Shown piece by piece: positions 1-7,540 of a stretch of DNA of 64,000 bases. Positions within the stretch are counted from its first letter, which is position 1. Each line of letters begins with the position of its first letter. The notes beneath the pieces were generated by a model. The model was not told the DNA's origin, searched no databases, and saw only the letters and a program-made list of their open reading frames with translations. The position numbers were made by a program, and so were the translations under genes. Source of the stretch: an uncultured Coriobacteriaceae bacterium (lineage in GTDB: Bacteria; Actinomycetota; Coriobacteriia; Coriobacteriales; Atopobiaceae); assembly GCA_902791035.1 (NCBI GenBank), contig CADAUA010000009.1, positions 1 through 64,000 on the forward strand, given 5' to 3'.

Positions 1-248
1 TCTGCCGCAGCCCCGGGGGTGCCAGCGCTCCTACCTGCGGTTCTTCTCACTGGCCCGCCACACGGGCGGCAGACGATTGGCAGGCCTTGCGGTCAGAGGT
101 GGTGCAACCCCCTAGCGTCTGCCGCACGCCCGGGGGTGCCAGCCCTCCTACCTGCGGTTCTTCTCGCTGGCCCGCCACACGGGCGGCAGACGATTGGCAG
201 GCCTTGCGGTCAGAGGGGGTACCACCCCCTAGCGTCTGCCGCACGCCC
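1..248. repeat. 117-bp tandem repeat with alternating CGTCTGCCGC words
   Basis: Two consecutive copies of a 117-base unit (1-117 and 118-234) differ at only about eight positions, and the first 14 bases of a third copy follow (235-248). Each unit starts with (CG)TCTGCCGC and carries the inverse GCGGCAGACG about 65 bases later, so the word alternates in orientation along the array. The array lies just after the dnaE stop codon and may continue to the left of the window. The core CGTCTGC is the same as in the arrays at 4355-4587 and 5849-6200. Confidence 0.9.
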
Positions 249-261
249 AAACCCGCGCGCC

Positions 262-3200
262 CTACCCGGCCAGGCGTACCCTGCCCATGCGACCCACCAC
301 GTCGGAGAGCTCCGCCATCATCACCATGTTGTGGGAGTCGACCTTGTTTGCCAGCTCCATGCGCATCGTGTCGCCGTTGGCACCGCTCACGCGCAGCTCC
401 ACGCGGTCCAGGCCCGGATAGCGCGTGAGGATCCCCACCAGGTCCTCCATGCAGGGGCGCGTGAGCTGGCCTGCCGGGATGTTTATCTCCACCACGCGCG
501 GGCGGTTGGACTTGTCGTCCAGGTCCATGCCCTCGATGTCAGAGCAGATGATCTGGTCGCCGCGGTCGCCGCGCTCCAGCTTGCCCTCCACGCGGATGAA
601 GACGTCTCCCGAGGTCTCCCCCGTCTCCTCGTCCACGCGCGGCTCGAGTGCGCTCGAGCGCTTCTTGTAGAGCTTGGGGAAGACCACAAGGGTGGTCTCT
701 CCCTCCATGTCCTCGAGCGTGACGATGGCCATGGAGTCGCCGTTCTTGGTGGTCTTCTTCTGCACGGCCGTGACCATGCCCGCCAGGTGGATGCTCTTGC
801 CCTCGGGCACCTTGAAGCGCTCCTTGATGCCGCCGTCGGGCGTGCGATACTCCTCGGACTCCTCGATCTCGGCGATCGTGTAGTCGCGCGCCTTGGAGAG
901 CGCGTACTCGTAGGGCCGCAGCGGGTGGTCGGAGACGTAGAGGCCCAACACCTCGTGCTCCTGGGCCAGCTTGACGCGACGGTCCCACTCGATGCCGTCC
1001 GGGGCGGGCACGGAGTCCTCGAAGCCGGAGCCCGCCACGTCGCCAAAGAGGTCGAACATGCTGATCTGTCCCGAGGCGCGGGTCCTCTGGCGCTGTGCCG
1101 CCGAGTCGATGATGTTCTCGGGGTTGTTCTTGTCGACGAAGTGCATGAGCTGCTTGCGGGTGTAGCCCGTGGAGTCGAAGGCACCGGACTTGATGAGGGC
1201 CTCGACCACGCGACGGTTGGCCTGGCTTGCGTCCACGCGGTCCACGAAGTCGTGCAGGGTCTTGAAGGGCCCGCCCTTCTCGCGCTCGGCCATGATCGTC
1301 TCGCCCACGCCCTCGCCCACGCCGCGGATGCCCGCAAAGCCGAAGCGGATGCCGGCTGGCGTGGCCGTGAAGTCCTTGCCGGACTCGTTGATGTCGGGCG
1401 GCAGGACTTGGATGCCCTCGTGCTTGCAGGAGGTCACGTAGTGGACGATCTTGTCGGTCTTGCCCATGTAGCTCGTGAGGACCGAGGCCATGTACTCGCG
1501 GGGGAAGTAGGCCTTGAGCCAGGCCGTCTGCATGACGAGGATGGCATAGCCGGCCGAGTGGGACTTGTTGAAGGCGTAGGAGGCGAACTCCAGCACGTCG
1601 TCCCAGATCTTCTGAGCGGTCTCGCGCTTGTAGTCGTTTGCCACGGCGCCGTTCATCCAGTGGTCGTAGATGGTCTCGTCCTTGCCGTTCTCCCAGTGGA
1701 AGACCTGGTCGGTGAGCATCTTTATCTTCTTCTTTGCCACCGGCTTGCGGATGCGGGAGTCCGACTCGCCTGCGGAGAAGCCGCACATCTTCATGGAGAT
1801 CTGCATGACCTGCTCCTGGTAGACCATGGTGCCGTAGGTCTCGTCCAGGATGTCCGAGAGCCGATCGTCGTAGAAGGCAACCGGTTTGCGGCCGTTCATG
1901 CGATCGATGTAGTCCGTGACCATGCCCGCGCCCAGAGGGCCCGGGCGATAGAGGGCGATAAGGGCCACCACCTGCTTGTACTCGCGCGGGCGCATGCCCT
2001 TGATGGTGGACGTCATGCCGCCCGACTCGATCTGGAAGACGCCTGCCGTGCGGCCCTTGCCCATGAGCTCGAAGATCTTGGGGTCGTCGAAGGGGATCTT
2101 GTCCACGTCTATGTCCACGCAGGCGGCACCGGGCTTGACGCAGCGCCGCACGGCCTCGGGCATCTTGGGAATGTCTTCCGCGTGGGGGTAGGACTTGCGG
2201 ATGTTGGCCAGGGCCTTGGAGATGACCGTCAAGGTGCGCAGGCCCAGGAAGTCCATCTTGAGCAGGCCCATGTCTGCCACCGAGTGGCCCTCGAACTGGG
2301 TGATCTCCACACCGCCCTTGGTGTCGATCTTGGTGGGCACGTGGTCGTTCACGGGCGTGGGGGCGATGAGGACCGCACAGGCGTGCACGCCCTCGCCGCG
2401 GTGCAGGCCCTCGAGCGAGAGCGCCGCGTCGATTATGCGCTTGGCGTCCGGGTCCTTGGCATAGGCCTCGGCGAAGTCGGGCGAGAACTGGTCCTCCTTG
2501 CCCTCCTTCTTGGTCAGGGCGTTGCGCAGGGTGAGCTTGGGGTCGTTGGAGAGCATCTTGGACAGGCGCTGGCCCTGGTAGACGGCAAAGCCCAGCACGC
2601 GGGCGGCGTCGTTTATGGCCTGCTTGGCCTTGATGGTGGAGTAGGTGATGACGTGGCACACGCGCTCCGGGCCGTAGACCTCACGGACGTGCTGGACGAC
2701 CTCGAGGCGCCGCTCATCGTCGAAGTCCATGTCGATATCGGGCATCTCGGTACGCTGCGGGGAGAGGAAGCGCTCGAACATGAGGCCGTTCTCGAGCGGG
2801 TCGAAGGCTGTGATGTCCATGGCATAGGCCACGATGGCACCGGCCGCCGAGCCTCGGCCGGGGCCCACGCCTATGCCGTTCTCCTTGGCCCAGCGCACGT
2901 ACTCCTGCACGATGAGGAAGTAGTCCGCGAAGCCCTTGTCAACGATGATCTTGTACTCGTGCTCGAAGCGCTCCTTGATGGAGAGGCCGTTGATGGAGCG
3001 GGTCTCCCAGTCCGCGCCGTACTTGCGGGCCAGGCCATCCAGGCACTCCTGGCGGAAGCGCTGCTCCGAGGTCTCCCCCTCGCGAAGCCCAGGGAACTTG
3101 GGCAGGTACATGTGGGTCCAGTCGAGCTCGTAGTTGCACTTGGCCGCGACCTCGAGGGTGTTGTCCAGCACCTCCGGGCACCAGGAGAAGAGCTGGCGCA

Positions 3201-4164
3201 TCTCCTCCTCGCTCTTGAGGTAGAACTCCGTGCCCGTCATGTGCTTGCGGTTGACGTCGTCGAGCTTTGAGGCGGTGCCGATGCAGGAGGCCAGGTCCTG
3301 CACGGCGGCATCCTCGCGGCGCAGGTAGTGGTTGTCGTTCGTGGCTATGACCTTGATGCCCAGCTCGTGGCCCAGCTTGAGGATGGCCTCGGAGAGGGTG
3401 CGGTCCGTGAAGCCGTTCCAGGCGGGGTCGGCTAGGCCGTGGTCCTGGACCTCCAGATAGAAGTCGTCGCCGAAGATCTCCTGGAAGGTGAGGGCCCAGC
3501 GGCGCGCCTCGTCGGGACGCCCCGCGAAGAACATGCGCGGTATGATGCCCGAGACGCATGCCGAGGAGCAGATGATGCCCTCGTGGTAGCGGCGCAGCAT
3601 GTCCAGCGTGGTGCGCGGGTAGTAGTAGAACATCTCGCCCGAGGCCGCCTCGGACATCATCTTCATGAGGTTGACGTAGCCCGTCTCGTTCTTGGCCAGG
3701 AGCAGCAGGTGGTAGCGGTTCTGCTTGGTGCCCTTGGGGATCGAGTCGTCGGTGATGAAGTAGGCCTCGCAGCCAAAGATGGGCTTGATGAGAAGGGCGG
3801 GCCGGTTGGCGCGCACGGCGGCCAGGTCGTGGCCGGAGGACTCCCAGACGGCCACGTCGGAGGCCCACTGGTCATGGATGCGGTCATGGGGGCCGGCATC
3901 GGGGGCATCCGCGGCGGGCTCCTCCAGCTCCCAGCCCTTCTGGAAGCACTCCACGTCGTGGCGCCACTGCTTCATGTCCTTCTGGGCGTCGTTGTACTTG
4001 CGACAGGCCAGGTCGAAGTCCGGCACGCCGAACATGTAGCCGTGGTCCGTGAGGGCGAGGGCTGGCATGCCCAGCTCGACGGCACGCGCCACCATGTCGC
4101 TCACGCGGCTTACGGCGTCGAGGATCGAGAAGTCCGAGTGGTTGTGCAGGTGTACGAAGGCCAT
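262..4164 (-). CDS. dnaE: DNA polymerase III subunit alpha
   Basis: Catalytic subunit of the replicative DNA polymerase (C-family), about 1300 residues, full length. An N-terminal PHP domain starts with HLHNHSDFS and has TDHG near residue 40; residues about 58-125 form an unusual charged, Ala/Pro-rich insertion in the PHP domain. The polymerase core shows GPGRGSAAG near 436 and the metal-binding PDIDMDFDDER near 476-486. A C-terminal OB-fold segment (LAGMVTAVQKK) is present. I chose ATG at 4164 because GAGG lies 5 bases upstream; an in-frame GTG at 4170 lies inside that sequence. The gene stands alone, with word-repeat arrays on both sides (1-248 and 4355-4587). Identity is certain; dnaE1-type versus error-prone dnaE2-type is judged from length and the complete PHP/OB architecture. 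Confidence 0.97.
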   Translation of the reverse strand: MAFVHLHNHSDFSILDAVSRVSDMVARAVELGMPALALTDHGYMFGVPDFDLACRKYNDAQKDMKQWRHDVECFQKGWELEEPAADAPDAGPHDRIHDQWASDVAVWESSGHDLAAVRANRPALLIKPIFGCEAYFITDDSIPKGTKQNRYHLLLLAKNETGYVNLMKMMSEAASGEMFYYYPRTTLDMLRRYHEGIICSSACVSGIIPRMFFAGRPDEARRWALTFQEIFGDDFYLEVQDHGLADPAWNGFTDRTLSEAILKLGHELGIKVIATNDNHYLRREDAAVQDLASCIGTASKLDDVNRKHMTGTEFYLKSEEEMRQLFSWCPEVLDNTLEVAAKCNYELDWTHMYLPKFPGLREGETSEQRFRQECLDGLARKYGADWETRSINGLSIKERFEHEYKIIVDKGFADYFLIVQEYVRWAKENGIGVGPGRGSAAGAIVAYAMDITAFDPLENGLMFERFLSPQRTEMPDIDMDFDDERRLEVVQHVREVYGPERVCHVITYSTIKAKQAINDAARVLGFAVYQGQRLSKMLSNDPKLTLRNALTKKEGKEDQFSPDFAEAYAKDPDAKRIIDAALSLEGLHRGEGVHACAVLIAPTPVNDHVPTKIDTKGGVEITQFEGHSVADMGLLKMDFLGLRTLTVISKALANIRKSYPHAEDIPKMPEAVRRCVKPGAACVDIDVDKIPFDDPKIFELMGKGRTAGVFQIESGGMTSTIKGMRPREYKQVVALIALYRPGPLGAGMVTDYIDRMNGRKPVAFYDDRLSDILDETYGTMVYQEQVMQISMKMCGFSAGESDSRIRKPVAKKKIKMLTDQVFHWENGKDETIYDHWMNGAVANDYKRETAQKIWDDVLEFASYAFNKSHSAGYAILVMQTAWLKAYFPREYMASVLTSYMGKTDKIVHYVTSCKHEGIQVLPPDINESGKDFTATPAGIRFGFAGIRGVGEGVGETIMAEREKGGPFKTLHDFVDRVDASQANRRVVEALIKSGAFDSTGYTRKQLMHFVDKNNPENIIDSAAQRQRTRASGQISMFDLFGDVAGSGFEDSVPAPDGIEWDRRVKLAQEHEVLGLYVSDHPLRPYEYALSKARDYTIAEIEESEEYRTPDGGIKERFKVPEGKSIHLAGMVTAVQKKTTKNGDSMAIVTLEDMEGETTLVVFPKLYKKRSSALEPRVDEETGETSGDVFIRVEGKLERGDRGDQIICSDIEGMDLDDKSNRPRVVEINIPAGQLTRPCMEDLVGILTRYPGLDRVELRVSGANGDTMRMELANKVDSHNMVMMAELSDVVGRMGRVRLAG

Positions 4165-4289
4165 GGGCACCTCTGTTCGCAGATTGACTGCCCATTAGGA
4201 TAGCCCATGCCGGGTGGCTGGGGGGCGCGACGGGAGCGGGAGACCTTCTCTCCAGAGGCGGGGGGTGGCTATCGGGCGAGCGGCGGACG

Positions 4290-4319
4290 GGAGCCATCGC
4301 AGGCAGGAGCCATCGCAGG
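4290..4319. repeat. 16-bp-period direct repeat (GGAGCCATCGCAGG x2)
   Basis: Two identical 14-base copies (4290-4303 and 4306-4319) with a 2-base spacer, in the region upstream of dnaE and next to the CGAACGTCTGC array. No function is evident. Confidence 0.7.
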
Positions 4320-4354
4320 TATTCGGGCTGCCCTTCGGTCGGGGGGCTGGCATG

Positions 4355-4587
4355 CCCGAACGTCTGCGGTTCTGCGCAGAGGATCGGGTCCGTCTCCGGC
4401 CAGAGGGGTCATCGCCCCCGAGCGTCTGCGAGTCAAAGCGATGTTTGCGCAGGTAGTAGCCTTGGTGCCCTGCAGGCGCTAACTTTCCGCCCCGGTTAGG
4501 TGCGGTGCCATCCCCGAACGTCTGCAGGAAAGTGCAGACGCTCATCCTAATTCTCGGTCTGCAAGGGTACCGCCCCCGAACGTCTGC
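4355..4587. repeat. CGAACGTCTGC word array, downstream flank of nuclease-like gene
   Basis: The word C(G/C)GAACGTCTGC or a close variant occurs at 4357-4367, 4420-4429 (GAGCGTCTGC), 4514-4525 and 4577-4587, always after a C-run. At 4519-4540 it forms a perfect hairpin, CGTCTGCA / TGCAGACG with loop GGAAAG. The array ends 17 bases after the stop codon of the minus-strand nuclease-like gene at 4604. No gene is visible in the remaining gap back to dnaE at 4165. Confidence 0.85.
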
Positions 4588-4603
4588 ACCCACCGCTCGG
4601 AAC

Positions 4604-5584
4604 TCACATCCGTACCCTGTCGTGGCCCAAGAGCAGCTGTCGCAGATCTCCCCTGGCCTGTAACCAGTCATCCGTCCTCTCTGGAATCCTCCTGCCGAGC
4701 GCCCACGCCACCTGGCGCATCGTCACGTCGAAGGCCACCGGGTCGCTCACCTGCGAGGCATCGACTTGGAACGAGCGATAGCCCAGGGCAGTAACGAGAT
4801 TGTCCCGGCGACGGTCCTCCTCGATCTTGCAGTCGTGGTCGTGACCCAGATACTCCGCCCTGACGTTGGTCCCCGGCCACGAGATGTCTGGTCTCACGAC
4901 CTCCCTGTCAGGCCGATCAAGCAGGAATACCTCTTCGTCTTTAATCTTGATGCCCCTGTTGAAGAGAGCACCCCCGAGACCATATCCACCCATCCGCGCT
5001 GGCATGCAGCACAGCATGTAGAGGACGATCTCGCGTGGGGAGACAGCGCCATCGGCAAGAAGCGCAGCGGCCCGGCGGCACCTTTCGATTGCCGCCCGGC
5101 GACCGCTCCTCGCGATGAATTCCCGAATTCGGGTCACCGAGGTCAGTGCCTCCCTTCGCACGATGTCGCCATGCTCCGGCTCGAGCCAATACCCCGCGCA
5201 CAGGGAGAGTCCAAGGCGTACTAGGGCGGTCACGCCGAGGATGGGGGCCATCTGCACAAAGGCGAGTTCCGGCGTGCACATGTGAATTCCCGGCGCGACG
5301 ACCCGCACAGCCCCAGGAGGAATGTCCCCGCGCCAGCGGTGGAGGGAGAAGCCCTCGAGGTTGCGGCTCCCGACGTTGTCCCTCACCAAAACGTCAATAC
5401 CGGTAGCCCCGCTCGGGATGGGAAACGCCGGCATGGGCGCCGCGCAGATTCCCGCCGCATCAAAGTCGAACTTGTCCAGGCCCGACGGGCCGGCGACGCT
5501 CGCGTCCATCCTCTCGAGGGACGAAGGTGGGGAGGCCCGCAGGACTGTGGGTCCGTGGCTATACCAGTACCAGATGGCACTCAT
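4604..5584 (-). CDS. DUF559/AbiEi-like predicted PD-(D/E)XK protein, copy A
   Basis: Unnamed protein of about 326 residues, a diverged paralogue of the gene at 53586. Shared landmarks are an N-terminal HGPT-LRA-PP / CGPTALEWLRAVPP block, a central PG-H(L)-C-PEL-F-Q segment, and a C-terminal nuclease-like block PDI-W-V-EY-RRR-L-G-VD. This resembles the organisation of actinobacterial DUF559 proteins related to Vsr endonucleases and AbiEi antitoxins (family knowledge). Copy A reads AEYLGHDHD where copy B reads VEYDSDEWH, so the second acidic residue and the histidine are altered and catalysis may be lost. The start is uncertain: ATG 5584 aligns with the paralogue, ATG 5611 and TTG 5632 also lie in frame, and none has a good Shine-Dalgarno. 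Word arrays flank it on both sides. Confidence 0.75.
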   Translation of the reverse strand: MSAIWYWYSHGPTVLRASPPSSLERMDASVAGPSGLDKFDFDAAGICAAPMPAFPIPSGATGIDVLVRDNVGSRNLEGFSLHRWRGDIPPGAVRVVAPGIHMCTPELAFVQMAPILGVTALVRLGLSLCAGYWLEPEHGDIVRREALTSVTRIREFIARSGRRAAIERCRRAAALLADGAVSPREIVLYMLCCMPARMGGYGLGGALFNRGIKIKDEEVFLLDRPDREVVRPDISWPGTNVRAEYLGHDHDCKIEEDRRRDNLVTALGYRSFQVDASQVSDPVAFDVTMRQVAWALGRRIPERTDDWLQARGDLRQLLLGHDRVRM

Positions 5585-5848
5585 GTGGCTGCAGATGCAC
5601 TTCAACGTCATACCCCCAGGTCGCTCGCCCAAGACGGCGTCAGCCTAGGGGACGAACCTTCCACGAACCTTCCGCCGCGCTTACGGCAATCTTCCACCAG
5701 TCTTCCAGCCACCTTCCCAGCCGCAGGTGAGAGGGGGTGAAATCAAACAGGAAGGCCGGGATGCGACGTCCTGCAAAGACTGGCGTATTCACCAAACTGT
5801 CAACCGGACATGCCAGCGAGGACGCACGCATCAGGCGACCCAACGGCC

Positions 5849-6200
5849 CGCAGACGTTCGGTGGCAACAAGGACGCTAGGCGGAAGTGAGTCCCGACGGC
5901 TGCGCGGTCACCCACAGACATACTGGTTGCCCACTCCCTCCGGTCGGGAGCGAGGACGAACGTCTGCAACGCACCACAAGCCTCACCTGCAGAAACGTCG
6001 AAAGGGTCCGCAGACATACGGGATGCCCACTCTCTCTGACCGGAGATGGTATCAATCACCTGCGCCAGTACGCAAACGATTGGGCATTGAACCCCCTCTT
6101 ACCAAAGGTGACGTCCATCGCCTGCGCCAGCACGCGGAGTCAGCACGCAGGCATCGCACCCCGATACCCCGCACCGCCGGAGAGGACCCCGGACGTCTGC
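5849..6200. repeat. GCAGACGTTCG / GCAGACATAC word array, upstream flank of nuclease-like gene
   Basis: Inverse copies of the downstream word: GCAGACGTTCGG at 5850-5861, two longer related units of about 30 bases starting ACAGACATACTGG (5914) and GCAGACATACGGG (6010), both continuing into GCCCACTC, then forward copies CGAACGTCTGC (5957-5967) and CGGACGTCTGC (6190-6200). Two related CCTGCGCCAG-ACGC units lie at about 6060 and 6121. The array starts about 265 bases upstream of the nuclease-like gene. The stretch 5640-5848 holds CTTCC-rich sequence but no gene that I can support. Confidence 0.8.
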
Positions 6201-6277
6201 GCGCATCCGGCACCCTTCTCGATACCATGCCGTCTGTGACCTGTGGCCCGATCGATCCCGACCACAGCACTTCGCGC

Positions 6278-7441
6278 TTACAGGCCGCTGGCCGCGATGG
6301 CCTCGCAGGCCTCGCGCAACTGTTCGGGCGGGAGCACCAGGGCCATGCGCACGTAGCCCTCGCCGTGCGGGCCAAAGCTCGCGCCCGGCGTCACGATCAC
6401 GCCGGCCTTGTCCATGAGGTCGAGCACGAACTCCTGGGAGTCCTTGCGGCCATGGGGCATGCGACACCACACGAACATGCTGCCATGCGCGCTCGGACGG
6501 TCCCAGCCGGCAGCCGCCAGCCCGTCGCACAGGGCGTCGCGGCGCTCGCGGTACCTCTTGCCCTGCTCCACCACGGAGTCCAGCGGACCCGTGAGGGCCG
6601 CGATGGCCGCGTCCTGCTCGGGGTAGAACATGCCGAAGTCTATCTGGCTGCGGAGCTTGCGGAAGGCCCCCACCACGTCCGGCCGGCCCACGAGGAAGGA
6701 GAGGCGCGCGCCCGTGACGTCGAAGGATTTGGAGAGCGAGAAGAACTCGACGCCTACGTCGAGCGCGCCCGGCACGGCCAGGAAGCTCCCACAACGGCCC
6801 TCGCCCTCGTAGACGATGTCGGAGTAGGCGTTGTCGTGCACCACCAGGAGGTCGTGCTCCTTGGCAAAGGCGATTATCTCCTCGTAGAGACCGGGACGGG
6901 CGATGGAGCCCACGGGGTTGGCAGGCAGCGACACCAGGATGTACTTGGCGGCATCCGCCACCTCCGGGTCGATCTGGTCCATGCAGGGCAGGAAGTCGTG
7001 CTCGGCGTCCAGCGGGTAGTAGGCAGGCGTGCCGCCGCCCAGGAGGACCCCCGTGGCAAAGGCCGGGTAGCAGGGGTCGGGGATGAGCGCGACGTCGCCG
7101 GGGTCCAGGAGCACCATGCCCAGGTGCCCCATCCCCTCCTGCGAGCCATGGCAGGAGCACACCATGTCGGGCGTGATGCCACCCACGCCGTAGCGGCGCT
7201 CGTAGTAGTCGCACACGGCCTGGAGGAGCTCGTCCTTGTCGTGCAGCGAGTACTTCCAGCTGTTGGGGTCGTCCGCGGAGGCCTTGAGGGCCTCGACCAC
7301 ATGCGCGGGCGGGCGGAAGTCGGGCGTGCCGACCGAGAGGTCATAGATCCTGCGTCCTTGGGCCTCGAGCTCGCGGCGCTTCTCGTTGAGGGCGGCAAAG
7401 ACCTCGTTGCCAAAGAGGCCGAGCCGAGAAGAGAACTGCAT
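6278..7441 (-). CDS. PLP-dependent class I/II aminotransferase
   Basis: Fold-type I aminotransferase of 387 residues. SVGTPDF near residue 36, a PANPVGSI segment, HDNAYSDIVY, and the PLP-lysine motif SLSKSFDVTGAR near 233 are all present, so the enzyme should be active. The sequence style is that of the aspartate/LL-diaminopimelate aminotransferase group (DapL/AlaC-like); which amino acid it uses cannot be read from the sequence. AAGGAG lies 7 bases before the ATG. It follows addB-addA on the same strand but is separated from addA by a 33-base palindrome, so it is probably a separate transcription unit. dapA and dapB are 10 kb away, which gives only weak support for a role in lysine synthesis. 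Confidence 0.85.
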   Translation of the reverse strand: MQFSSRLGLFGNEVFAALNEKRRELEAQGRRIYDLSVGTPDFRPPAHVVEALKASADDPNSWKYSLHDKDELLQAVCDYYERRYGVGGITPDMVCSCHGSQEGMGHLGMVLLDPGDVALIPDPCYPAFATGVLLGGGTPAYYPLDAEHDFLPCMDQIDPEVADAAKYILVSLPANPVGSIARPGLYEEIIAFAKEHDLLVVHDNAYSDIVYEGEGRCGSFLAVPGALDVGVEFFSLSKSFDVTGARLSFLVGRPDVVGAFRKLRSQIDFGMFYPEQDAAIAALTGPLDSVVEQGKRYRERRDALCDGLAAAGWDRPSAHGSMFVWCRMPHGRKDSQEFVLDLMDKAGVIVTPGASFGPHGEGYVRMALVLPPEQLREACEAIAASGL

Positions 7442-7507
7442 GGGTCATCTCCTTGCCTTGTGTCACGTGGGCTCGATGGTAGCGCAACCAGCCCCTCTGG
7501 CGCACTC

Positions 7508-7540
7508 GTGTCACAGAAGTGTCTGACACTTCTGTGACAC
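7508..7540. repeat. 33-nt perfect palindrome abutting the addA stop codon
   Basis: GTGTCACAGAAGTGT (7508-7522) and its exact complement ACACTTCTGTGACAC (7526-7540) surround CTG, and the C and G flanking the central T also pair. The centre reads GTGTCTGACAC. It begins at the base next to the addA stop codon and has no T-tract on either strand, so it is not a standard intrinsic terminator. Two other gene ends in the window (30306-30340 and 59199-59242) carry hairpins with related GTC(A/T)G(A/G)C cores. Confidence 0.85.

Noticed and set aside
1-248. CRISPR array
   Set aside because: The repeat is a tandem 117-mer with no alternating unique spacers, and there are no cas genes.
19-3270. Very long open frame on the plus strand opposite dnaE, and similar long antisense frames over other genes
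   Set aside because: They are mirror frames created by high GC at third codon positions; no ribosome sites and low-complexity translations.
5640-6059. 139-codon minus-strand frame upstream of nuclease gene A
   Set aside because: Its internal repeats (REWASRM / REWATSM) are translations of the word array, and no ribosome site is present.
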